Below are positions 22,184-32,147 of a stretch of DNA of 64,000 nucleotides, piece by piece. Source of the stretch: Seiridium cupressi (lineage: Eukaryota > Ascomycota > Sordariomycetes > Amphisphaeriales > Sporocadaceae); assembly GCA_036674765.1 (NCBI GenBank), contig JARVKI010000036.1, positions 124,001 to 188,000 on the forward strand. The letters are read 5' to 3'. Every line of letters starts with the position of its first letter. Within the stretch, counting starts at the first letter, position 1. Made by a program: the position numbers and the translations under genes. The notes under the pieces were generated by a model, which was given only the letters and a program-made list of their open reading frames with translations, ran no database searches and was not told the origin of the DNA.

Positions 22184-25126
22184 TCATTTTGAACCGCGAT
22201 TTATGGTCAATGGCCGGAAAGGCTTCTTCAGCCGATCAATCGGGGCCAAACCGTCCCTACCGAGGCCGGCAGGTCTCTTGATGCCCCTCATCAGCTGCGG
22301 TGCATTGACTGTTGTCGCATGGAAAGATGCGGCTGGGCAGGTTGGTTCTTCAGCTTCGGCCATCTCCACGTCTTCTGTGTGCGAGGGCTTCTCTGGCGAG
22401 GGCTTGGTGGGCGAGCTTGAGAAACATGCATACGGCTTCGCAGCTGGCAGCTCTTCGCGTTTCGTCTGAGCCGGCCTACTCACGCTTTTCGTAGAGCCCA
22501 GTTTATGGTTCGAGAATTCTGGCTTGATGCGATGTGGCTGTTGCACTGTCGAAGTCTGGGTTTGCAGTGCTTGGTGTCTTTGGGCTCGGAACGGAGGTCT
22601 CGACTGTAGTGGCGGCGGTAATGCCGGTTGCTCCACAACTTTGGACTGGTCGTGTTCCTTTACTATAAACCCAAGCAGACTTCTTTGGCCTGGGGGACGT
22701 CGGTTTGTGCCAACCTTGACTGCTGGTGCTGTTGGTTTCGAGGTCAAGGTGAGCTGCTCAGCAATCTCCGCGACGCGCTGAGCATTGGCTGTAGTAAAGC
22801 CTGGAAGGGTGAAGGAAGAGGTCCGCTCCATAGTGGTAGCATATGGTGCATTCCAACCTTCCACGGACTCTGGTGCGATCTGAGCGCTGCTGGTAGTTTG
22901 CTGGGTCTTTCGCCGCTTGTAGTTGTTCGGAGCTTGCGCCCCATCATCGGAAGAACGTGCAAACTGTCGCGGCTCATTGGGATCGATAGGGAAGAGATTA
23001 TCTTCGATTGGGCTCAGAACAGGCATGCTCTTGTAGATGGTGTCCTCGGATGGCAGCTGGCGTCTCAGGATCTTGGCTACTTGTAACATGAGCTTGCGAT
23101 CGAAAGACGGCCCTTGAGGAAGGAAGTGGTTCGACGACAAATGTTCGATGAAAGGGGAGACTTCAAGGCTACTGCTATCGCCGGTGGAACTGTAGAGAGG
23201 ATGACTGAGATATAGGAGGGTTTGAGCTCGAGTCATTGCCACATAAAGCAGTCGCCGCTCCTCAGCCTCGTCATCTGATCTTGCATGGGGGATCGAGCCC
23301 TTGTAGACCCCGGGGATGAAGACAATTGGCCATTCCAATCCTTTGGCTGCGTGGATCGTCGAGACCGTGATCATCGGCTTATCCTGGTCTTGGTCGTTCG
23401 TCTGCTTGTCGGAAGCTAAGGAAACATTCGCAAGAAACCGGCCTAGTATGTCGTCCGTTTTATACTGCTGCACGCCCTCGACATCTGGGAGCATATCCTC
23501 CTCAGCGAGCATTTGGTCTCTCATGAATTCTCCGGCTAGTCCAACGAACTCTTGGACATTTGTCCACCGAGCATCATGGTCATGAGGACATGTGTCCTCC
23601 AGATACTTTTCAAACTGCAAATCGCGGAGGAGTTGTTCAATGGCTCCGACCAGGCCAAGGGACACACCATCCTTTGATTCCCGGAGCCGTGACCGCAAGC
23701 CGTTGATGATTTTGAAGAAGTCGCCACTTATCTTCTGCTCTGTCTGCTTCCTAATGTTGGTTTTTGCAGCGCGATCACCACGGCAATGCTTGACAAGCAA
23801 GTTCCATACGCTGAGCGAATTGCGTTCAGCCTCCTCGATGAGTGCTTTGATGGTATCGGGGCCTATTCCACGCTTTGGTACGTTGATTATACGAGCTAGG
23901 GCATCGTTGTTGTCAGGATGATATATCAGCCTCAAATAGTCCAGGATAATTTTGATCTCAGTCCTTTCATAAAACTTGAATCCACCAACCATTCTGTAAG
24001 CTATACCGGCTTTTCCGAGAGCGCTCTCAATGTGCCGTGACAGAGATGCGGACCGCAAAAGAATGGCAATGTCGTCCGAGTTGATCATGTTCCCCGACAT
24101 TGACTTTGCACGCTTGATTTCCGAGACAATCCAATCTGCTTCATCCATCTGATTCTTCAGTCTGCGCAGGACAGGGCGTGTTGCCTTTTCGTGCACCGGA
24201 AGGAGTGCCTTTTGATAACGCTCCTTGTCCTGCTGGATAACTTTCAGGGATATGTCTAGGATAGAGCTTGACGATCGATAATTTTCCTCCAACGATATTT
24301 CGTCGGTGCCCGGAAAGTCTCGCAGGAAACGATGCAGATTTCTTATCTCTGCAGATCGCCACCCATAGATACTCTGATCTGGGTCGCCAACAATGGTGAT
24401 ACGTCTGTTATATTGCGCGAACAGTTTCATGAGCTCGAATTGGATACCATTGGTATCCTGATACTCATCAATCAAGACTGCTTGAATATTTGAGACGCAC
24501 GATGGGTATTTGCGGAGGAGCTCGACGCAACGAACGAGTAAGTCATCATAATCCAGCAAATTGGAGAGCTCTAGCTGGGTTTGATATTCTTGGTAGCAAG
24601 ATTCGTAAGCTTTCGACTCGACCGATTTGTCCTTCTTGTTCTTGGCCGGCTGATCGACCGTGGAGCCGCCGGCTTTCTTCTTGCTGATGTAAGCTCGAGC
24701 CTTGGGCACCTCTAATTGAACGTCTAGTCTCTTGCAGATTCGAGTGACTATGCCTCGTGAATCTGAGTCGTCAGCAATGCCGAACTTGGGATCCAAGCCA
24801 ATCCGTTGGCCATACGCAGCCAGATAGCGTCGGGCTATGCTGTGGAAAGTGCCGAGGACTATCTTTCTCTCTCTTCCATCTCCCAGAGCTCTGCCCATGC
24901 GCTCCTTCATCTCACGGGCGGCCTTGACCGTGAAGGTGGCGACAAGTATATCGCATGGCTGATACTGGACATGGTCAATGAGCCAAACGACTCGAGTGGT
25001 GAGGGTATGAGTTTTTCCACTCCCAGGTCCTGCCAAGATGGCTACAGTGGATGCGCTGGAGCTCACGGCTCGTCGTTGTGCCGGGTTGAGCGACTCGAAT
25101 AGATTGCCGCCATTGGTGGCGGACAT
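22184..25126 (-). CDS. srs2: UvrD/Srs2-type SF1 DNA helicase
   Basis: A single 980-residue exon. Superfamily 1A 3'-5' DNA helicases of this type unwind DNA, and fungal Srs2 strips Rad51 filaments to limit recombination. The helicase motifs are in order: the Q-motif (LNPAQRRAV), motif I AGPGSGKTHTLT, Ia (VATFTVKAAREM), II (VLIDEYQDTN), III (GDPDQSIYGWR), IV (ISLEENYRSS), V (TVSTIHAAKGLEWPIVFIPG) and VI (ERRLLYVAMTRAQTLLYLSHP). The roughly 300 C-terminal residues are low complexity (Pro, Ser, Gln) and would host partner-binding sites; the extreme tail is basic. I used the ATG at 25126, because the in-frame codon 18 bases upstream is GTG. The UvrD-like frame is complete, so the gene looks intact. 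The Srs2 assignment over other fungal UvrD proteins is by size and architecture. Confidence 0.9.
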   Translation of the reverse strand: MSATNGGNLFESLNPAQRRAVSSSASTVAILAGPGSGKTHTLTTRVVWLIDHVQYQPCDILVATFTVKAAREMKERMGRALGDGRERKIVLGTFHSIARRYLAAYGQRIGLDPKFGIADDSDSRGIVTRICKRLDVQLEVPKARAYISKKKAGGSTVDQPAKNKKDKSVESKAYESCYQEYQTQLELSNLLDYDDLLVRCVELLRKYPSCVSNIQAVLIDEYQDTNGIQFELMKLFAQYNRRITIVGDPDQSIYGWRSAEIRNLHRFLRDFPGTDEISLEENYRSSSSILDISLKVIQQDKERYQKALLPVHEKATRPVLRRLKNQMDEADWIVSEIKRAKSMSGNMINSDDIAILLRSASLSRHIESALGKAGIAYRMVGGFKFYERTEIKIILDYLRLIYHPDNNDALARIINVPKRGIGPDTIKALIEEAERNSLSVWNLLVKHCRGDRAAKTNIRKQTEQKISGDFFKIINGLRSRLRESKDGVSLGLVGAIEQLLRDLQFEKYLEDTCPHDHDARWTNVQEFVGLAGEFMRDQMLAEEDMLPDVEGVQQYKTDDILGRFLANVSLASDKQTNDQDQDKPMITVSTIHAAKGLEWPIVFIPGVYKGSIPHARSDDEAEERRLLYVAMTRAQTLLYLSHPLYSSTGDSSSLEVSPFIEHLSSNHFLPQGPSFDRKLMLQVAKILRRQLPSEDTIYKSMPVLSPIEDNLFPIDPNEPRQFARSSDDGAQAPNNYKRRKTQQTTSSAQIAPESVEGWNAPYATTMERTSSFTLPGFTTANAQRVAEIAEQLTLTSKPTAPAVKVGTNRRPPGQRSLLGFIVKEHDQSKVVEQPALPPPLQSRPPFRAQRHQALQTQTSTVQQPHRIKPEFSNHKLGSTKSVSRPAQTKREELPAAKPYACFSSSPTKPSPEKPSHTEDVEMAEAEEPTCPAASFHATTVNAPQLMRGIKRPAGLGRDGLAPIDRLKKPFRPLTINRGSK

Positions 25127-26807
25127 GACGAAGGACGAGTTCACATGAGTGCCTCAACGATGTATGTTACAATGTTCATATACGAGATAGTGGTTCAGAA
25201 AGACAACTTAGGAGGTTGGTCCTGCATCTCAGGGCGATTCTCAGTTCGACCAGGACACAGCAGTCATCAGGCGTAGAAGAGGCTGTATTGCAGAGTGTTG
25301 GCAGAGTATTTTGCCAATTGACGCGTCTCCATTGTTACTACACATGAACGGCGTGTCGCACGCACACGCGGAGGGGCACGAGATCAGGTGACCTATGGTC
25401 GCGCTAAAGCAAAACACTACAGGTGGTCGGCGCCAGCAATCCAACGTTCACCAGTAACGCTATTACTCAACTACATACTGGCTCTTAACAAAACCCTGAA
25501 AGTGCTGTTAACAACCATCTGTCCCATTCTTCTTCTTATCATTGGTATTTCCAAGATAATAATCATGTGTTGTTCTACCGGCATATGTCCTATGTCATTT
25601 AGCTAACTTCGTACCGGGGACATTCTCGGTACGTCAACCTCTGGGGTCGACTGCCACATACATACATGGCCAGTACATTTGCATTTGCCATAACACATCA
25701 ATCCTTCTCTCGACATGGCCACCGTGATATCCGCAATGGTACGATGTTACAGCTGTTTATGGCATTGCCCTTATTGCTCTTGTGAGTGAAATGAGCCGAT
25801 GAAAAAGGGTCACGTTGATCTGGCAACATTTGTTCCTGTTGGCGCCCGGCATCTCCATCTACCGCCACCTATGGCCCCACGACCCCTGGCGGTATTCCTG
25901 CAATGGACCCCTGGTATTCACGTAGCTCACACCAAACTTATCCTATCCTTTCTGACTCAATGCTGAGAAACTCTGGCCCAATCACGGTCGCATTGGCAGA
26001 TACAGCTCACGCAATGATTGCCATTGATCACCGAAACCCCCGGCATGATCACGGCGCAGGGTAGGATCGATACGCTATTCTTTTTGCGCAAGTCTTGGTG
26101 TCTGTCACTTTCGAAAAGATAGTCTCCTATCTATCACATCACAACGGGGCCCCAGCTCGTTGAATCACATTGTTGGCGATGTGACAAAGCAAGCATGAAA
26201 GGTCTTAGTGGAAGTCTCTTTAAGAGCAAGCACTCTCTCTCTGGCTCTCGCTTCCGGCTGCAAGGAGAGTGAAGAGAAAGAAGACGTGGTCGGGGGCTGC
26301 CAATCGGGGGCGGGAGCACTGATGGCTGGCAGGGGACAGACAGGGGCCGGCAAGAGGCGGGGTCGAGGTCGCGAGCCTCCAACCGCCAATCAGCATAGTG
26401 GCCTGTCACCTCGGCGCTTAACCTCCCCTGTCGTCTATATTCACTATCCAACCAGAGCATCGCAGAGCACTGCAATTCCCGTCTTCGCAGTCGCGCACAA
26501 TGGCATTCGATCGTCCCAGTGGGCGCTATCCATGGCCCCAGCATGCATGTGGCACAAGTGCCCTGGGCCCTCCAGCAAGTCAGATTTCGAAGCACACCGC
26601 AGCGGCAATCTTGATCTGTTAGTCGTGTTGCTGCCCGGCCCACTTCGACACACTACCGAACATCACCAGCCGCTATATACCCTTTGTCCTCCCAAAAGCG
26701 TACCGGACCTTGTCGATTCTCGATCACCATGCGTTTCGACTTATCCAGTCAGGAGGTCTGACTAAATGCCCTGATAACTCCTGTATGTAAGAAGATCCGG
26801 GCCCAGC
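25127..26807. other. Divergent intergenic region, about 1.7 kb
   Basis: Lies between the helicase start (minus) and the membrane-protein start (plus). Overlapping 170-185-codon frames on both strands at 26134-26765 have no motifs and I treat them as chance. A TATA-like element, ctatatac at 26673-26680, lies about 130 bases before the downstream start, followed by three short upstream ORFs listed separately. Confidence 0.5.
26729..26790 (+). promoter_or_regulatory. Three short upstream ORFs in leader of membrane-protein gene
   Basis: Within 80 bases before the main ATG at 26808 there are three complete minimal frames: a 10-codon ORF at 26729-26761, a 2-codon ORF at 26766-26774, and an ATG directly followed by TAA at 26785-26790. 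They lie downstream of a TATA-like site near 26675, so they are probably in the mRNA. Such arrangements, especially start-stop elements, commonly lower main-frame translation. Whether they are transcribed is inferred. Confidence 0.45.
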
Positions 26808-28355
26808 ATGATGCAGCCTTGGCTTTATAGTGCCACCACCACTTCACTTCATGTTGCGGCGGTCTTGACCTCTGCTTTCATTCCCTTCTGTCGCTCCGCT
26901 CCTTCTGATATCACTGTCTTCTCTGAGAGAGACAACAATCCCCTGAACATCGACTGGGATCCAGCACCCTCGCCTGAAGACGGCCCTCCACTATCTGCTG
27001 GAGCTCTTCGGGACACTGCCTACCTTCCTGCACAGATTGGTGGCATAGTCGGCGCATACGCTCTCTCGCTCGTTGTTGTTGCTGCTACCCTCCTGTTACT
27101 AGCCAAGAAGCGCCGGGAACACCTCGAGGCTGCAGACGAGGATTTCGAGGATCTCAAATACGAATTGGCCTTTCCGGACGGGTTTCCTCAGCCACAAGAA
27201 CAGTTCCAGTATCCTGTCACATCTCCAACGTCCCCGGTCAAGAACTTCTCGTACCCGACACCAGTTGAGAAGGAACCGGCTCCTTACATCTTCCCATCAC
27301 CTGTGTCCTCAACTCTAGCTCTTGGTGTCAACGCTCTAGTCGACCAAAGCGTCGTCGCAGCCGACAGAGAAATGGCGCAACAACAGTTGGAAGAAATGTA
27401 CAAATATGTTATGGAGCAGGATGAGGCGAAGCAGGCCGGCGTTGTCCTCCAGGCGCCTCCGGCACCCGTCCTCCAGACACCCCCTACTCCATCTTCACAA
27501 AAGTCTGGATTTTTGAGGAAGGGAAAGAATAAGCCAGCAAACCTGGACTTGAACAGCCCGGAACCAGAGAAGACACAGTCACGCGCTTCGTCCATACTGT
27601 CGGCTCTCAAGTCGCCGCGTGGCAAGAAGTCGTCTGTCAAGGGCATTAGCATTTCGTCACCCATCATGACGCCAATGTCAGGTACCTTTCCGCGACAGGA
27701 GGGAGAGGAAATGGAGACTATTCCACCCCGTCACTACGCGCCTGCGCCGCCGCCACCTGTTCCGGCAGACCAGTACCCCTATATGTCAAGGCGGACAACG
27801 CGACCTGTGGAACCGCTTACCCCTCCCGACATGTCTCCTGAAAGTACCATGAGCATCGACGAGAGATTGGGGGCCGAGTATGGCCATAACCGCAACATCT
27901 CTGAAGCCCCTACGGAAGGAGATCCCGTATCTGCAGTGTCGGAAAGGTCAACAGCACCACTCGTTGGCTTACCATCGTCGCCCAAGCCTAGCGTCACGAG
28001 ATTCCCTTCACTGCCCTCATCACCCAAGCCTGGTACCACTTTCCAGAGAGGCAATGCTCCACCTGCCATTCGCACTGGGGGCTCCCTTCCTCTCCGAGCG
28101 TATGAGCCCTCTCTGGCTTCTCCGTCCACCCAGACAACGAAGCAGACTGTCTTTGAGAGGGCACCGCTGTCACCCTCTGGCCTGCGGACGCCGTTCACCG
28201 GAGCCGCTGTGCCGTACTCACCTTACCAACCATACACGCCGGTCGTGCCTATGACACCATCGCTGGTCACCAAGGCTGACAGGAAGAGAATGAGAGCTTT
28301 GCAGCCAAAGACTCCAACTCTGCAAATGGTCAAGAGTGAGGACGACATTTGGTAA
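26808..28355 (+). CDS. Single-pass membrane protein, Pro/Ser-rich tail, function unknown
   Basis: An intronless frame of 515 residues. The N-terminus has a hydrophobic signal-like segment (about residues 12-27), then a short extracellular part, one strong transmembrane segment (about 77-98, AYALSLVVVAATLLLLAKK), and a cytoplasmic tail of over 400 residues. The tail starts acidic, contains a likely helix (QQQLEEMYKYVMEQDEA) and is then rich in Pro, Ser and Thr with many SP/TP sites (SSPKPS occurs twice). It ends in a conserved-looking basic-plus-acidic block (KADRKRMRALQPKTP, then KSEDDIW). The topology resembles a plasma-membrane sensor or scaffold, but I do not recognise a family. The second Met, one codon later, is an equally possible start. 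Confidence 0.8.
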   Translation: MMQPWLYSATTTSLHVAAVLTSAFIPFCRSAPSDITVFSERDNNPLNIDWDPAPSPEDGPPLSAGALRDTAYLPAQIGGIVGAYALSLVVVAATLLLLAKKRREHLEAADEDFEDLKYELAFPDGFPQPQEQFQYPVTSPTSPVKNFSYPTPVEKEPAPYIFPSPVSSTLALGVNALVDQSVVAADREMAQQQLEEMYKYVMEQDEAKQAGVVLQAPPAPVLQTPPTPSSQKSGFLRKGKNKPANLDLNSPEPEKTQSRASSILSALKSPRGKKSSVKGISISSPIMTPMSGTFPRQEGEEMETIPPRHYAPAPPPPVPADQYPYMSRRTTRPVEPLTPPDMSPESTMSIDERLGAEYGHNRNISEAPTEGDPVSAVSERSTAPLVGLPSSPKPSVTRFPSLPSSPKPGTTFQRGNAPPAIRTGGSLPLRAYEPSLASPSTQTTKQTVFERAPLSPSGLRTPFTGAAVPYSPYQPYTPVVPMTPSLVTKADRKRMRALQPKTPTLQMVKSEDDIW

Positions 28356-29402
28356 TGGCAATCATTCAAAGTCAAGAAGGGAAGCTCACGCCGAGGAAGT
28401 CGACTGGTATTGACATAAAACCACTACCATGCGAGGGAGCTTAGACGTTTGGAGGTGACGTTGGAAAACATTTATGATGATTTTATGAATGGGCATTGAG
28501 TGGCTGATTGGTGTTAGGGTGGGTTATCATATAATTACATGGGCAGTCCTGTCCAGGTGTTTATGCTTTTCACTTGATTTGATTATATACTTATTGATAC
28601 CACATGATATTGAAATTGGTTTGTTCCTCTCTGGTATATGTGATAGACTGATAGTCGACTTGACAATGACGGTATGCATCACGACACGATTGCATACATG
28701 GAAAGTTGCATAAGTAAACTGGTCAATGACATGCCGGAAATTTGGACATTTTTCGTGTCTGTCCTACACGTGAAGACACGATAGACACTGTGAATTAAAT
28801 GTATAAATTGCCCTAGTTCAGCCACTTGTTCGCCTGTGATTGCAGAACTTTACTGCTCTACTATTATGTAGGCGTAGATGCCATCAAGTGCTCTGATGAC
28901 CTGCCGGCTTGGCTCGCCAATTGGATCACGACTTGATCTGCGCGGAGATCTGCAGTCGAGCTTCAGCACGGACTGAAACAACAGCGGACATGGGGGCTGC
29001 ACCTTGGCTCAGTCCCGCTGCAGTGGACAGGCACAGGCACGGGCGGGCTCAGACGCGGGGTCGGTAGAACTTAAAGCCTAATCCCAAAACCGATGCGATG
29101 CCGCTAGCTTGCGCAATTGTGCTGTGGCCGCTCACAACTCGGTGAGGCCCTGGACTTGACAACACGCCGCATCTCCATTAAGGTACTTGCTGACTTACCG
29201 CAACGTCATTTATCAGTCTGCAGCAAATCTTCACCACCACCACCACCACCACCCTAGAAAACACACGAGGCCCCACTCAGAACATAACGCCCGACGACCG
29301 CCCATCGCCTTGAGCCCGCCTCGCAGCTCTCGCACTCGCACGTCCTCTATCGCCGCCGACCGGCTGTGCTCCTACAGAAAACCCGACATCGATCCCCAGC
29401 CC
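28356..29402. other. Intergenic region before CAF40
   Basis: About 1 kb. The first part, to about 28870, is AT-rich and presumably holds the 3' UTR of the membrane gene. The second part is more GC-rich and contains the CAF40 promoter and leader. A CAC-repeat lies in the leader at 29232-29253. In-frame sequence continues upstream of the chosen CAF40 start, but without a good ATG. No other gene is visible. Confidence 0.5.
29232..29253 (+). repeat. CAC trinucleotide repeat in CAF40 leader
   Basis: Seven tandem CAC units lie upstream of the CAF40 start codon, probably in the 5' UTR. It is a simple microsatellite with no evident coding role. Confidence 0.85.
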
Positions 29403-30661
29403 ATGGCTATGTTCCCAAACCCCAACATGTATAGCAATCACAATTATGAGCCTCACGGCGCCGCCTGGATGCACCAGCAGCAATCCAACCACCACTCGCA
29501 GCACCAAGTCCAGCAGCAAGCCGCCGCCGCCGCCGCTGCCCAGCAACAACACTACAATCGCATTGCCGGCGCTCACAACAATGCGGCCGCCGCTGGCTTG
29601 AACTCGGCGGTACAACTCCACGACAACAATAACGGCAGTAATAACAACAACAACAGCAACAGCAACCTCGAGAGCAATGTATCGGAAGACAACCGCCGAA
29701 CGCTTGCCTACGTGGCCGACCTGTTGAAGGAGAGCACGCGCGAGGCCGCGCTTCTGGAGCTTAGCAAAAAGAGAGAGCAGGTTCCGGAGTTAGCCTTGAT
29801 TCTGTGGCACTCCTTTGGTGAGTCCAGTCGCCTTGGACTCTGATTTACTGGACAGCCGCTGATCTAATCTTCCACCAGGTGTCATGACCTGTCTTACGCA
29901 AGAGATCATATCTGTGTACACACTGCTCAACCCTTCGCAGCTCACCGCGGCCGCTTCCAACAGAGTTTGCAATGCGTTGGCATTGCTTCAGTGTGTGGCT
30001 TCCCACAACGAGACTAGAACTCTATTCTTGAAGGGTGGGTTTCAAACGCTTGCTGCTATGACCGCTAGGATAGGCTCCTTTACTGACCATCTGTCGCATT
30101 GCAGCGCATATCCCACTGTACCTCTACCCGTTTCTGAACACGACTTCCAAGTCGAGACCGTTCGAATACCTCCGGCTCACCTCGCTAGGTGTTATCGGGG
30201 CGCTCGTCAAGAACGACTCCACCGAGGTCATCAATTTTCTCCTCACGACGGAAATCATACCTCTGTGTCTCAGAATCATGGAGACCGGGTCCGAGCTAAG
30301 CAAGACGGTGGCCATCTTCATCGTGCAGAAGATCCTTCTCGATGACAGCGGCCTAAACTACATCTGCGCAACCTATGAGAGATTTTACGCCGTTGGCACA
30401 GTCCTTAGTAACATGGTCGGCCAGCTCGTCGAGCAGCAAACAGCACGACTACTGAAGCACGTTGTCAGGTGCTTCCTGAGGCTCAGCGATAATGCCCGGG
30501 CTAGGGAAGCATTGCGCCAGTGCTTGCCAGAACCTCTCCGTGACGCCACCTTCTCGTCGGTGCTCCGTGACGACGCGGCAACTAAGAGATGCCTCGCTCA
30601 GCTCTTGATCAACCTGTCCGACAGTGTGGTGGACACATCCAACAACCATCCTGGCCTGTAA
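29403..30661 (+). CDS. CAF40: CAF40/RCD1 (CNOT9) subunit of the CCR4-NOT complex
   Basis: Three exons, 29403-29817, 29879-30034 and 30105-30661, give 375 residues. CAF40 is an armadillo-repeat adaptor of the CCR4-NOT deadenylase, used in mRNA decay and translational repression. The first 90 or so residues are low complexity (runs of Gln, Ala, His and Asn, e.g. [10 protein letters not shown] and NNNNNSNSN). The conserved core starts at [12 protein letters not shown] and includes [69 protein letters not shown] and [10 protein letters not shown]. The core is among the most conserved eukaryotic proteins, so the exon joins are secure. One mild departure is Lys before AHIPLYLYP, where Asn is usual. 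ATG choice within the leader is less certain than the rest. Confidence 0.95.
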
Positions 30662-31426
30662 ACCTTGGACGGTGGTGATGTTGGGATCGAATTCATGATG
30701 ACTCCAGACGTTTCTCCAAACAGGCTCACATACGGAAGCTAGCATGACATGGAATGGTTCTTGACTCTTTTGGTCAAACCCTCCTTGGGTGCATCGGAAG
30801 TCTATGAAGCAGTTTTCGACGATGTTCGAAACTCTCCATAACATACTCCAGACTGAGGACGTGGCCGGGCAACTTCGCAAGGAGGGGTGTCCCATCAGAC
30901 CTACCACCCTCCTTCTTTGGCTCTGGTGTCCGAAAGGACCAGCCAGAGGACCGCATGGGGGCAATGAATGGATTGAAGTCAAACTTCATTGTCATTTTCC
31001 ATTCTATCGCCGATACTATACCCTGTTTCGTATTTCGAGCATTCCGGTACCCCAGGGACCGACATGCTCTCGCGTTTTCTTTTTCTCCAGCAAAACCAAA
31101 CGGCGTTCTTCTCATTTTCAGGGATGGCATATCAGGGTGTCGAGGGCCAAGGGCGAATGCATGTATAACTAAAAAGCAATCCTGTAGTTGACGCTTTTTT
31201 TTTTTTCTTCTTTCTATTTGTATGGTTGAGCGTTCAAGGGTGTGAGGGGCATGGCTGACTAGGAGAGGAGCCGATCGTGTTGAGCATTGGAATGGCGTTT
31301 ACTTCGTTCTGAGATTACTACGGTTGACTGCTATTGTTACTACTACTTCTGTTCTTGAGATTCCCCCCATCCCTTTAGATAGATTTGAGGTCCAACGATC
31401 ATGTTGGTGATTCAAGTCCCAAGGCA
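30662..31426. other. Intergenic region downstream of CAF40
   Basis: About 760 bases, presumably the CAF40 3' UTR and spacer. It contains a 12-base T run at 31195-31206. Frames of 75-127 codons are present but lack motifs. Confidence 0.5.
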
Positions 31427-31618
31427 TCAATCAGTCTTAACAATCTTCTTGTACTTTTCACATGCTCCCGGGCCATCATACGAAAAGCAACGTTTGTGCC
31501 CAGCACAGATTGTCAAGATAGACTTTCCCCCGCCGCAAGGGATAAGCGTGAAGGGATTTTCCTCTTGTCCAATACGAACCATCCTGATGGAAAGAGCAAA
31601 AATTACTAGGCGGGCCAT
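31427..31618 (-). CDS. Possible small cysteine-rich ORF or terminal exon
   Basis: A 63-codon frame starting at the ATG at 31618. It contains a cysteine block (PCGGGKSILTICAGHKRC, then FSYDGPGACEKYKK) that echoes the block in the neighbouring interrupted frame (FDGEATCIKETCQDYKK). It overlaps that frame in a different phase. It could be the last exon of the same gene reached through an intron ending in CAG near 31584, a second copy of the module, or chance. The first 12 residues are hydrophobic but make a weak signal peptide. No function is proposed. Confidence 0.3.
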   Translation of the reverse strand: MARLVIFALSIRMVRIGQEENPFTLIPCGGGKSILTICAGHKRCFSYDGPGACEKYKKIVKTD

Positions 31619-32147
31619 GGTCTAGTGTATGGATCTGGCGCGGTGCTATGTCCTGTGGGAGGGAGCCCAAAATCTCAATATCGCCGGCTTTTTTGTAATC
31701 TTGGCATGTTTCCTTGATGCAAGTTGCCTCACCATCAAAGGAAACGGAACAGCATGTGTCCTTGCGGCAGATCTGACTCTCGGCACGTTTGCGTTGTTTA
31801 TTGCAGGAAACGGCGAATCCAGGGGTGCGGCAGTGCCTTTGCGACAAATAAAAGTCAGCCTCGCTCTTTGAGAACGAGTGCCACCAACAATTTCAAATTA
31901 TAATTCCAATGCTTACGTATGAGAACTTATCTTGAGGATCTTTCTATTGTGGAATACCGCATCGGACCTCTTCTCTGGGTATGTTACCGGCGCAAACGAC
32001 GGCCCTGTAATTGTCGTCACAATACACGTCGAACTTGCGCTTGTAACAATCGAACGGCTAGGTCCCGCTTAACGCCTTCGGAGCAGCGATGACTATGGCG
32101 GCAAGGGCTGCGACGGGCACGCCGAGTAGCTTGAGCGAGGTCCGCAT
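31476..32147 (-). pseudogene. Cysteine-rich secreted-protein frame broken by two TAG codons
   Basis: An ATG at 32147 opens a strong signal peptide (MRTSLKLLGVPVAALAAIVI). In the same frame, after TAG codons at 32058-32060 and 31944-31946, the reading stays open. It is rich in Cys with regular spacing: four Cys between the stops, spaced C-x8-C-x8-C-x10-C. A 51-base GT-AG intron (31916-31866, phase 0) joins it to a second block with seven more Cys, including CRTPGFAVSC and CRKDTCCSVSF. The frame finally ends at 31476. Both interrupting codons are TAG and would derive from CAG by one C-to-T change, as repeat-induced point mutation or drift could produce. I could not find an intron that removes either stop and keeps the frame. 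Family unknown; small secreted effector-like proteins are one possibility. An active gene with different splicing, or a chance frame, remains possible. Confidence 0.4.

Noticed and set aside
26134..26765. 170-185-codon frames on both strands before the membrane-protein gene
   Set aside because: Low-complexity, mutually overlapping, no family features, and the TATA element and leader of the downstream gene fall inside.
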